Assembly: GCF_000426285.1 (NCBI RefSeq) | Contig: NZ_AUFB01000006.1 | Coordinates: forward strand, 62,001 to 126,000 | Length of the DNA stretch: 64,000 nucleotides | Reading direction: 5' to 3' | Origin: Rhizobium leucaenae USDA 9039 | Lineage (GTDB): Bacteria; Pseudomonadota; Alphaproteobacteria; Rhizobiales; Rhizobiaceae | Shown: piece after piece, positions 9,322 to 16,108 of the stretch | Layout of the letters: each line of letters starts with the position of its first letter | Numbering within the stretch: position 1 is the first letter of the stretch | Position numbers and translations under genes: made by a program | The notes under the pieces: generated by a model | What the model was told of the DNA's origin: nothing | The model's database searches: none | The model's input: the letters and a program-made list of their open reading frames with translations, nothing else

Positions 9322-10647
9322 ATGCCTGCCCCGCTTCTTCACATTGAAACCACCCCCGCGCTGCCCAAAGAGGCTGATGTCGTGGTGATCGGCGGCGGCA
9401 TCGTCGGGACCTTCGCCGCCTACTATCTCGCACGGCGCGGCTTGAAGGTCGCGCTCCTCGAAAAGGGGCGGATCGGCGCCGAGCAATCCAGCCGAAACTG
9501 GGGCTGGTGCCGGCAGCAGAACCGGGATGCCCGCGAACTGCCGATGGCGACCAAGAGCCTGGCTTTATGGGAGGATTTCGGCAGGGACAGCGGCGAGGAT
9601 ACGGGCTTCAGCCGCTGCGGCCTGCTTTATCTCAGCAATGACGACATGGAACTTGCCGGCTGGGCACGTTGGGGTGAGTTTGCCCGCGGCGTCGGCGTCA
9701 CCACCCATATGCTTGACCAGAAGCAGGCAAGCGAATTCGGATCGGCGTCCGGTCGGTCCTGGAAGGGCGGCGTCTTTTCGCCGACCGACGGCACCGCCGA
9801 TCCCTCTCGCGCTGCGCCTGCAGTCGCCCGGGCCGTCATGGCGCTCGGCGGCAGCGTTCATCAGATGTGCGCCGCACGCGGCCTCGAGACCAAAGGTGGT
9901 CGTGTCAGCGCCGTCGTGACCGAGGCCGGCACGATCCGCACCCGCACGGTGGTGATGGCGGGCGGCGCCTGGGCATCGTCCTTTTGCCGGCAGTTCGGCA
10001 TTCGTTTTCCGCAGGCGTCGATCCGCGCTTCGATCCTCTCGGTCGCGCCCGGCGCCAAAGGTCTGCCGGCGGCGCTGCATACTGCGGCAGTCTCTGCCAC
10101 ACGGAGAGGCGACGGCGGCTATACGCTTGCGATCAGCGGCCGCGCCCGCATCGATCCGACATTGCAACAGTTTCGGTTCGCCCGCCATTTTGTGCCGATG
10201 TTCGCCAAGCGCTGGCGCAGCCTCGCTCCCGGCGGTCTCGAGGGTATGAAGAGCGGGCATGAAACTCTATCGCGCTGGCGGCTCGACCGGCCGACGCCGA
10301 TGGAGCACAATCGCATTCTCGATCCTCGTCCGGATCGCAAGCAGATTGAGTTGACCCTCGAGCGGGCGCGGGCATTGCTTCCAGCGCTCGCGCAAACGCC
10401 CGTCTCCGCCGCATGGGCCGGTTATATCGACAGCACACCCGACGGCGTGCCGGCGATCGGCGAATTTTCTGCTCTCCCGGGACTGATCTTGGCGGCAGGC
10501 TTCAGCGGCCATGGCTTCGGGATCGGCCCGGGCGCCGGTCATCTCGTTGCCGACCTCGTCACCGGCGCAAAACCGATCGTCGATCCGAAGCCTTATCATC
10601 CGCATCGGCTGAATGGCTCCGCCTGGGGCGAGGTCGCGGAGTTTTGA
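9322..10647 (+). CDS. FAD-dependent amine/D-amino acid oxidoreductase (DAO family)
   Basis: A 441-residue flavoprotein. The dinucleotide-binding GGGIVG lies at residues 24-29 behind the beta strand ADVVVI, and a DAO-type C-terminal FAD contact is seen in AGYIDSTPDGVPAIGEF and AAGFSGHGFGIGPG. Such enzymes oxidise D-amino acids, sarcosine-like N-alkyl amino acids or opines to a keto acid and amine. The start at 9322 is chosen because CGGAGAG lies just upstream and homology begins there; the frame is open from 9244. Divergent from the Lrp-type regulator, and most simply read as the first oxidative step for the compound imported by the neighbouring transporter (inference). Confidence 0.9.
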   Translation: MPAPLLHIETTPALPKEADVVVIGGGIVGTFAAYYLARRGLKVALLEKGRIGAEQSSRNWGWCRQQNRDARELPMATKSLALWEDFGRDSGEDTGFSRCGLLYLSNDDMELAGWARWGEFARGVGVTTHMLDQKQASEFGSASGRSWKGGVFSPTDGTADPSRAAPAVARAVMALGGSVHQMCAARGLETKGGRVSAVVTEAGTIRTRTVVMAGGAWASSFCRQFGIRFPQASIRASILSVAPGAKGLPAALHTAAVSATRRGDGGYTLAISGRARIDPTLQQFRFARHFVPMFAKRWRSLAPGGLEGMKSGHETLSRWRLDRPTPMEHNRILDPRPDRKQIELTLERARALLPALAQTPVSAAWAGYIDSTPDGVPAIGEFSALPGLILAAGFSGHGFGIGPGAGHLVADLVTGAKPIVDPKPYHPHRLNGSAWGEVAEF

Positions 10648-10652
10648 CAGCT

Positions 10653-10784
10653 TCACAGGTGGGCCGAGGGCGCGTAATATAGCCCAGCCGCCAGCACCGA
10701 AATTGTGCTCGCAAGTATCATCGCAGAAAATGTGAACGTTAGCAGCCATAAGTCCGCCGTCTGATGATGCATGCTCTTTGACAT
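10653..10784 (-). CDS. Possible small membrane peptide
   Basis: A possible 43-residue product starting MSKSMHHQTAD, followed by one strongly hydrophobic segment (WLLTFTFSAMILASTISVLAAGLYY) and a short tail. I see no strong ribosome site, and the frame stays open upstream to 10895 with non-hydrophobic sequence. It would diverge from the DUF982 gene. Included because a clean single transmembrane helix in a random frame is unusual, but it may not be a gene. Confidence 0.25.
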   Translation of the reverse strand: MSKSMHHQTADLWLLTFTFSAMILASTISVLAAGLYYAPSAHL

Positions 10785-10857
10785 GGCATCGTTGGGAACA
10801 ACCCCGCTGACTTGCGCTTCTTTTCGTGCGGAGATGGAACTTTTTGATCTCACTCTT

Positions 10858-10882
10858 GGAACCGAGCGGCAAAACCATCGTT
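10858..10882 (+). promoter_or_regulatory. EcfG-type general stress promoter
   Basis: GGAAC (10858-10862), 16 bases, then CGTT (10879-10882) matches the alphaproteobacterial EcfG consensus GGAAC-N16/17-CGTT exactly. It lies 37 bases before the ATG of the first DUF982 gene, leaving room for a short leader with the AAAGGAGG ribosome site. Confidence 0.6.
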
Positions 10883-10918
10883 TGCCTAACTTCACCTGAA
10901 AGACAAAGGAGGATCAGA

Positions 10919-11161
10919 ATGAGCGCTCTCGCATGGGAGGCACCCGTCTCCGTCATTGTCAGCAGTGGGAAACAAAAGGCCGTCAAGGGACCGGCCGAAG
11001 CCGTCGGGTGCCTGGAAAGGGAATGGCCGATCGCCGATGGCGTTTTTCTGAGGGAAGCAAAGAAGGTCTGCAGCGCCGCGCTCGAGCACGAATGTACCGC
11101 GAGTGAAGCGCGTGATGCCTTTGAAATGGCTTCCCTCGAGGCGCTTCTGGCGCGCCGCTGA
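10919..11161 (+). CDS. DUF982 family protein
   Basis: An 80-residue protein of the rhizobial DUF982 family, recognised by the EAVGCLEREWP core, the following A..VC.AAL stretch and the late EARDAFEMASLEA helix. The function of the family is unknown; members are small, cytoplasmic and often present in many copies per genome. The ATG at 10919 has a very strong AAAGGAGG ribosome site and an exact EcfG-type promoter 37 bases upstream, which suggests expression in general stress or stationary phase. A second DUF982 gene lies 276 bases downstream in the same direction. Confidence 0.75.
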   Translation: MSALAWEAPVSVIVSSGKQKAVKGPAEAVGCLEREWPIADGVFLREAKKVCSAALEHECTASEARDAFEMASLEALLARR

Positions 11162-11437
11162 GGTTATTTGCCGATCGCTCTCGCGCCGCCAACGACGCGG
11201 AGCACGGCAAGCTGTTTCGAGCTTCATCTACATTTCTCCCTCATAGCGCGAGCTTCGGCGGCATTGGGCCGCGACAGCCGCTGTCGCAGCCGCCCTCACC
11301 CGGCGTGGGCCTGTTCGATTCCTAGCACCATGCTTGGCAATTTCAGCCGTTGTCCGAAGGTCAACTAACCACGCCGCTTTCTGCGGAATGTTTTTTGCAA
11401 GGTTACCAAAGTCTTTATGTTTCGGAGGTAATGCGTT

Positions 11438-11692
11438 TTGAAACGAAACACTTTGCGGCCCTTCTCCGCCGTGACACTTGTGATGGAAGGCACGGAGGGA
11501 TATCGGCGGGTCAATTCGGTACAGGATGCGGCTGAGACGCTGCTGGAACATTGGCCGATTGCAGACGGCGAAGAATATGTGACCGCGGTACGAATATGCC
11601 TCGATGCGATGATGGGCGTTGTCGGTGCAGAAGCCGCGCGAGAAGCATTCATCAAGGCGGCGGAAGAAGCCGGAGTATCTCTGCTGCAGTGA
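11438..11692 (+). CDS. DUF982 family protein, second copy
   Basis: An 84-residue DUF982 protein. It shares the EHWPIADGEEY core and AAREAFIKAAEEAG C-terminal helix with the upstream copy, but is otherwise quite different, so the pair is an old duplication. The likely start is TTG at 11438, nine bases after GGAGG; the ATG at 11431 is out of frame. Function is unknown. No EcfG-type motif as good as that of the first copy was seen immediately upstream. The stop is followed by a gap that holds a candidate small RNA. Confidence 0.7.
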   Translation: MKRNTLRPFSAVTLVMEGTEGYRRVNSVQDAAETLLEHWPIADGEEYVTAVRICLDAMMGVVGAEAAREAFIKAAEEAGVSLLQ

Positions 11693-11830
11693 TATCGTAA
11701 GCCGCTCCCCATCTTGCAGAGAGCGCTGCCGCTCGATCACCGCCCTGGCATATTCCCAGGCCGCCGCTCTGCGGCATCGCGCGGCGATCGGTCCGGTTGC
11801 TCAAATTTGTCGCAAGAGGGGACAAGTCAC

Positions 11831-11855
11831 GGAACCTAGACGCTTCTACTTAGTT
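11831..11855 (+). promoter_or_regulatory. EcfG-like promoter of candidate small RNA
   Basis: GGAAC (11831-11835), a 16-base spacer and AGTT (11852-11855) is one base off the EcfG consensus GGAAC-N16/17-CGTT. No open reading frame follows at a suitable distance, but a run of three hairpins ending in a terminator does. Confidence 0.45.
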
Positions 11856-11861
11856 TCATGC

Positions 11862-11957
11862 CAGCGGACGTTTCGTCCGCAGCTCACGGTGCACCACGCC
11901 GGCCACTGGAGCGTGAGCCCGCCGCGACTATCGACTCCCGGTCTGCGGCGGGCTTTT
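11862..11957 (+). ncRNA. Candidate trans-acting small RNA of about 96 nt
   Basis: Between the second DUF982 gene and the IalB-like gene, an EcfG-like promoter is followed by three stacked hairpins: GCGGACG/CGTCCGC with a TTT loop (11864-11880), a longer arm closed by TCACG/CGTGA (11884-11915), and a GC-rich terminator stem ending in TTTT. There is no coding frame of note. The order promoter, hairpins, terminator in a 320-base gap is what a stand-alone small RNA looks like. I do not match it with certainty to any named alphaproteobacterial RNA family. An alternative is that only the terminator is real and serves the DUF982 transcript. Confidence 0.4.
11917..11957 (+). terminator. Rho-independent terminator
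   Basis: GCCCGCCGC (11917-11925) pairs perfectly with GCGGCGGGC (11945-11953) across a 19-base loop and is followed directly by TTTT. Confidence 0.55.
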
Positions 11958-12012
11958 GGTTATGTCCGCCCGCTCTTACGCAAGCCGCCGAACTTAACGA
12001 CAGCCCGCCATA

Positions 12013-12513
12013 TCATTCGCAAACCTTTATTCGCTTCAGGGCTGCCGTGATGCCCGAGAGCGAATAGGAATAACTCGTCGCTGTCCCACGCTGCGATGTG
12101 GCCTGCAAGCTAAGCTCGCTGCCCGACTTCATGGCATCCACCATGGTGGGCTCCTTTGATTGATCTTCGACCCAGCCATGCCTGTCCTTCGTAAACATGG
12201 TAAAAGTGGCGTCACCGATCGTGGCTTGCATCGGCGCTCCCTGCTTCAGGTCGTACCCCATGGCGGCTTCAGGCATATATGCCTTACCGTCGGGACCTCG
12301 CGCGACGATGAAGTAGTTGTTGCCGTGGTCAACCGCCGAGGGTGCCTGGCTGGTGGGTGTCGATAGGACGTAGCAGCTCACCTCTCCGCCGGATCGGTAG
12401 GAATAGGCGCCCCAGGCGTCAAATTGCCCGATGCGGGCGGGCGGCTCAGCATATGCCGTGGAAAAACCGAACAATACGAGCGCGAACGCGGTGGGGAGTC
12501 TTCTAGCGAACAT
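12013..12513 (-). CDS. Invasion-associated locus B (IalB)-like periplasmic protein
   Basis: A 166-residue exported protein: a signal peptide (MFARRLPTAFALVLFGFSTAYA) followed by an IalB-type domain opening with RIGQFDAWGAYSYRSGGEVSCYV. The two cysteines, in SCYVLS and at the very C-terminus (VCE), could form a disulfide. In Bartonella IalB affects erythrocyte invasion; in rhizobia the family is common and its role unknown. The start at 12513 is supported by GAGGCAGGAA upstream; the frame continues open to 12561 through a long inverted repeat, which argues against the longer form. Confidence 0.8.
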   Translation of the reverse strand: MFARRLPTAFALVLFGFSTAYAEPPARIGQFDAWGAYSYRSGGEVSCYVLSTPTSQAPSAVDHGNNYFIVARGPDGKAYMPEAAMGYDLKQGAPMQATIGDATFTMFTKDRHGWVEDQSKEPTMVDAMKSGSELSLQATSQRGTATSYSYSLSGITAALKRIKVCE

Positions 12514-12537
12514 GATTTCCTGCCTCTTCATATGACA

Positions 12538-12577
12538 TGCCGAAGCCAAGAGAGTGTGCAACTCCTTGGCTTCGGCA
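12538..12577. repeat. Perfect 13-bp inverted repeat in the leader of the IalB-like gene
   Basis: TGCCGAAGCCAAG (12538-12550) and its exact complement (12565-12577) flank a 14-base loop, 25 bases upstream of the IalB-like start. Neither strand has a following T-run, so it is more likely a leader-RNA structure or a protein-binding site than a terminator. Confidence 0.5.
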
Positions 12578-12694
12578 GTCTGGCCGCATGTTCGTTATCT
12601 GTTTCTTAAGGCATTCATTAAAAAACCTTAATGTTTGCCGTCGCAGTTTCCGGCAATGCCGGTGGGAAAACCGCGTAGCCGCAGTGGATTACCA

Positions 12695-13036
12695 TTACCG
12701 TTGGACCCCATCTCTGCTGGGCTGCGAAGGGGTGCTGGTAATGCCCCGCTGATTATTTTCGCTGCGATCTGCGGGGGCCGGCTGCATCTGTTCGTTCGGC
12801 TGAGTGTTGTTAACCGTGCCTGCACCCGGTCCTGAACCCGGGAGCGTGGTCGACGAGGTCGTTTGCGGATCGGTGGTCGCCGGGTTGCCCCGCCAGTAGC
12901 TCGACGAGACAGCCGCGATGACGACGAGAATTACGATCGCCGCGACAATCGCCAAGCCAGTCATGCGTGAACGCCAGTTCGGCGGGGTTTCCGGCTGTGG
13001 ACCGGTCGGTGTCGGTTGATGATCGAAGTCGCTCAT
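12695..13036 (-). CDS. Single-pass membrane protein with proline/threonine-rich tail
   Basis: A 113-residue protein of unknown function. A polar N-terminus of about 25 residues is followed by one transmembrane helix (MTGLAIVAAIVILVVIAAVSSS, about 25-46) and a disordered periplasmic tail rich in T, S, P, Q and N. No domain is recognised. The ATG has a strong AGGAGG ribosome site, and an EcfG-like motif lies about 23 bases further upstream on the same strand, so it is probably a stress-induced envelope protein (inference). Confidence 0.7.
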   Translation of the reverse strand: MSDFDHQPTPTGPQPETPPNWRSRMTGLAIVAAIVILVVIAAVSSSYWRGNPATTDPQTTSSTTLPGSGPGAGTVNNTQPNEQMQPAPADRSENNQRGITSTPSQPSRDGVQR

Positions 13037-13058
13037 GAATCAATCCTCCTGTCGTCCA

Positions 13059-13083
13059 AACCTCTGTGCCCGTTTCAGGTTCC
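13059..13083 (-). promoter_or_regulatory. EcfG-like promoter
   Basis: On the minus strand GGAAC (13083-13079), 16 bases and GGTT (13062-13059) matches the EcfG consensus with one change in the -10 element. It lies directly upstream of the single-pass membrane protein gene. Confidence 0.5.
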
Positions 13084-13331
13084 GAAAGAAGTCGCGGGAT
13101 CCCGCTTCTACCCTTCCTGGCGATGCCGCCATTTTTCTTCAAATCACGCGCATGGCACGACAGCTTGAGATTGAGCTCGAAGATAATTAGTCGGCAAAAC
13201 ATTACACAAAGCTGAAATTTACATCGCCAGGGGCTATGCTGCGGCGCGGAAAATGTTATTCTTCTAACGTAAGGACGGAGGAATGTTGGCTCTGTGGAGG
13301 GGACAGCAAAGCACAACGGAAGAGGTTTCCG

Positions 13332-14765
13332 ATGCCCAATACGGTTGTCAATGCACTTGGCCAAACGCTCTACTACAGCGGAACTTCGACAAGCTGGTTT
13401 TCTGCCACGGGCTCCGGTCCGACGCTTTACGGCACGGCTGGAAATGATTCCATATGGGGTGACGGCTCCGTCAACGTGACGATGGTCGGGGGCACCGGAG
13501 ACGATATCTATTATCTCTATTCGAGCATCAATCACGCATCCGAGGCGCCGGGTGCGGGCGTAGATACCATCAATACGTGGATGGACTACACCCTGCCCGC
13601 CAATTTCGAGAATCTCACGGTGACGGGCGATGGCCGCCATGCCTTCGGCAACAGCGCCGACAACATCATCACCGGCGGCACGGGCAGCCAGACCATCGAC
13701 GGCGGGGCGGGCAATGACGTCCTGATCGGCGGAGGCGGCGCCGACACCTTCATCTTCACCAAGGGTAATGGCAGCGACCTGATCACCGACTTCGGCAGCG
13801 ATGACAAGGTGCGCCTGAACCAATACGGGCTGACGTCCTTCGACCAGGTCGTCAGTCATTTGACTCAGGAAGGCGCCAATCTGCGGCTCGATCTCGGCGG
13901 CGGGGAGAGCCTGGTTTTTGCCAACAAAACGGCTGCCGACCTGCATTCGGATCAATTCCAGCTTGGGCTCGACCGTTCCGATCTTACGCAAACCTTTTCC
14001 GACGATTTCAATACGCTTTCTCTGCATCAGGGAACGCAAGGCACGTGGGATGCAAAATACTGGTGGGCGCCGGACAAGGGCAGCAGCATGACCGGCGAGT
14101 TGCAGTGGTATGTCAACCCGTCCTATGCCCCGACCGCATCGGCCAATCCCTTCTCCGTTTCGAATGGCGTGTTGACGATTTCCGCCAAACCGACGCCCGA
14201 TGCATTGAAGTCGCTGGTGGATAACCATGACTATACGTCGGGCCTTCTGAATACCCATTCTACGTTCTCCCAGACCTACGGCTATTTCGAGATGCGGGCG
14301 GAGATGCCGCATGATCAAGGGACCTGGCCGGCTTTCTGGCTTCTGCCGGAAGACGGTTCCTGGCCGCCTGAGCTCGATGTGGTGGAAATGCGCGGACAGG
14401 AGCCGAGCACGGTCAACGTCACTGTTCATTCGAATGCGACGGGTCAGCACACGATGCAATCCATTCCCGTGCAAGTTCCCAGCACCGATGGCTTTCACAA
14501 CTACGGTGTGCTGTGGGATCAGGATCAAATCGTCTGGTATTTCGACGACGTGGCTGTCGCGCACGCCGATACGCCAGCCGATATGCACAGCCCAATGTAC
14601 ATGGTGGTGGATCTCGCCGTCGGCGGCATCGCGGGCACTCCAGCGGACGGTTTGAAAAACGGGTCAGAGATGAAAATCGACTACATCAAGGCCTATTCAC
14701 TGGACGACCACACCACCCAGACGGCCGCCGCCCTGTCTACCCACTCTCCGGACTGGCATATCTGA
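13332..14765 (+). CDS. exsH: RTX-repeat glycoside hydrolase family 16 endo-glycanase, ExsH-like
   Basis: A 477-residue secreted beta-glycanase. Residues 1-210 carry hemolysin-type calcium-binding repeats (GGTGDD near 53, GGAGND near 124, GGGGAD near 133) and no Sec signal peptide. Residues about 220-465 form a GH16 catalytic domain with the signature ELDVVE at 347-352, whose E347 and E352 are the expected nucleophile and acid/base. This matches succinoglycan-type depolymerases such as ExsH, exported by type I secretion in rhizobia. The start at 13332 has GAGG upstream. It faces the type I secretion genes across a shared terminator hairpin, so enzyme and exporter are probably a functional pair. 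The exact polysaccharide substrate is inferred. Confidence 0.85.
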   Translation: MPNTVVNALGQTLYYSGTSTSWFSATGSGPTLYGTAGNDSIWGDGSVNVTMVGGTGDDIYYLYSSINHASEAPGAGVDTINTWMDYTLPANFENLTVTGDGRHAFGNSADNIITGGTGSQTIDGGAGNDVLIGGGGADTFIFTKGNGSDLITDFGSDDKVRLNQYGLTSFDQVVSHLTQEGANLRLDLGGGESLVFANKTAADLHSDQFQLGLDRSDLTQTFSDDFNTLSLHQGTQGTWDAKYWWAPDKGSSMTGELQWYVNPSYAPTASANPFSVSNGVLTISAKPTPDALKSLVDNHDYTSGLLNTHSTFSQTYGYFEMRAEMPHDQGTWPAFWLLPEDGSWPPELDVVEMRGQEPSTVNVTVHSNATGQHTMQSIPVQVPSTDGFHNYGVLWDQDQIVWYFDDVAVAHADTPADMHSPMYMVVDLAVGGIAGTPADGLKNGSEMKIDYIKAYSLDDHTTQTAAALSTHSPDWHI

Positions 14766-14773
14766 TAGAGCGA

Positions 14774-14800
14774 TAGGGCGTTTCAGCGAGAAACGCCCTA
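14774..14800. terminator. Bidirectional terminator hairpin between convergent genes
   Basis: TAGGGCGTTTC (14774-14784), a five-base loop and GAAACGCCCTA (14790-14800) form a perfect 11-bp stem. It sits nine bases after the glycanase stop and overlaps the stop codon of the convergent secretion gene. No long T-run follows in either direction. Confidence 0.6.
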
Positions 14801-16108
14801 ATCCTCTCTGAAGGCACGCTTTATCTGATCCGTCATTGGTTTGGTCAGATAGGCAAGGACGCTTCTTCGACCGGTCTGCATGAAGGCTTCCACCGGCATG
14901 CCGGGAAGAGGCGTCAGCTTTCCCAATCGATCCCATTCTTCCTTCGGCACTTTGGCGCGAACGATGTAATAGCTGAGCCCCGAATGCTGGTCGGTCGTCA
15001 GATCCGCCGAAACGGTTTCGACGCGCCCGTTCAGTTCTGGCGTGATGCGCTGGTTGAAGGCGGAAAATCGCAATGCGACCACCTGTCCGACGGCGATCTG
15101 GTCGATATCCTGCGGCGCAAGCTTCAGTTCGGCGACCAATGCATCCTTGTCGGGGACGATCTGCATGATGGTTTCCTTCGGCCCGATCACGGCGCCGGCC
15201 GAATGGACATTCAATTGATCGACAATGCCTGCCTGCGGCGCCCTGATGTCCACTCGTTTGAGATCATCCTCGGCGGCGATCAACCGTTCCGAAAACTGGC
15301 CGGTATCGCTTTCGGCCTGCCGCAATTGGTCGGAGACTTCGGAGCCGTGGTCCTCGTCGATCTGAATGATCTGAAGCTCGGTTTCAGTAATTTTGCCGTT
15401 TGTCTGGGCGATCGAGGAAACAAGGTTGCCGAGCTCTCCGGTCAGGCGGGCGCTCTCTCTTTGCAGCGAATAGACCTTTGCCACCGGAACAATGCCTTGG
15501 TCGAACAGTCGCTGAAGACTGCTTAGCTCCTTGTTGACGAGCTCGATCTCGATCCGCTTCCCCTTCTCCTGCGCGACAAGGCCGTCCACTTCCTGTCTCA
15601 ACTGCTGGATTCTCTCGCGCAACTGAGACTTCTGGCCCTGTCGCGATGCCAGTCGGTCGCTGAACAGTTGTCGCTCGCCGGCAAGTATGCTCGCAACGCT
15701 ATCGTCGTCGGCATTGGACAGCAGATTTTCCGGAAAGCTGATTGCAGTCTTGTCGTCACGCTCGGCGACCAGACGCGCCGTTCTGGCGGAAAGCTCGTTC
15801 AAACGTTTTTTGATGATGCCGAGATTGGCTCTGGTCTGCGTATCGTCCAGGCGGATCAATATCTGGTCGGTATCGACATGGTCGCCATTCTTCACACGGA
15901 TTTCGCCAACGATCCCACCCTTGAGGTGCTGAACGGCCTTTACATAGCTGTCGACGACCAAAGTGCCGGAAGCAATGACCGCCCCCGAAATCTTCGTTGC
16001 TGCCGCAAGACCGCCGAGGACGCCGAAAAGAAGAAGAATTGTCGCCACGATGAAAATGGAAAGGCGGCGAATCGCGCGCTCAGTGGAAGACAGGCCCGTG
16101 GTTTTCAT
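14798..16108 (-). CDS. prsE: Type I secretion membrane-fusion protein (HlyD/PrsE family)
   Basis: A 436-residue periplasmic adaptor of a type I secretion system. There is a short cytoplasmic N-terminus, one membrane helix (about residues 15-37), a lipoyl-like strand region (ASGTLVVDSYVKAVQHLKGGIVGEI), a long alpha-helical coiled coil (about 90-270) and a C-terminal beta domain. It would link the inner-membrane ABC exporter to a TolC-like outer-membrane channel, which is not encoded here. It overlaps the ABC exporter gene by four bases (ATGA), so the two are one operon. The nearby RTX glycanase is the most likely cargo. Confidence 0.9.
   Translation of the reverse strand: MKTTGLSSTERAIRRLSIFIVATILLLFGVLGGLAAATKISGAVIASGTLVVDSYVKAVQHLKGGIVGEIRVKNGDHVDTDQILIRLDDTQTRANLGIIKKRLNELSARTARLVAERDDKTAISFPENLLSNADDDSVASILAGERQLFSDRLASRQGQKSQLRERIQQLRQEVDGLVAQEKGKRIEIELVNKELSSLQRLFDQGIVPVAKVYSLQRESARLTGELGNLVSSIAQTNGKITETELQIIQIDEDHGSEVSDQLRQAESDTGQFSERLIAAEDDLKRVDIRAPQAGIVDQLNVHSAGAVIGPKETIMQIVPDKDALVAELKLAPQDIDQIAVGQVVALRFSAFNQRITPELNGRVETVSADLTTDQHSGLSYYIVRAKVPKEEWDRLGKLTPLPGMPVEAFMQTGRRSVLAYLTKPMTDQIKRAFRED

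Noticed and set aside
12810..14588. A 592-codon minus-strand open frame opposite the GH16 gene
   Set aside because: It mirrors the real gene with its RTX and catalytic motifs and runs on into the single-pass membrane protein region. Its product has no recognisable domain and is rich in Arg, Gly and His, as antisense frames of GC-rich genes are.
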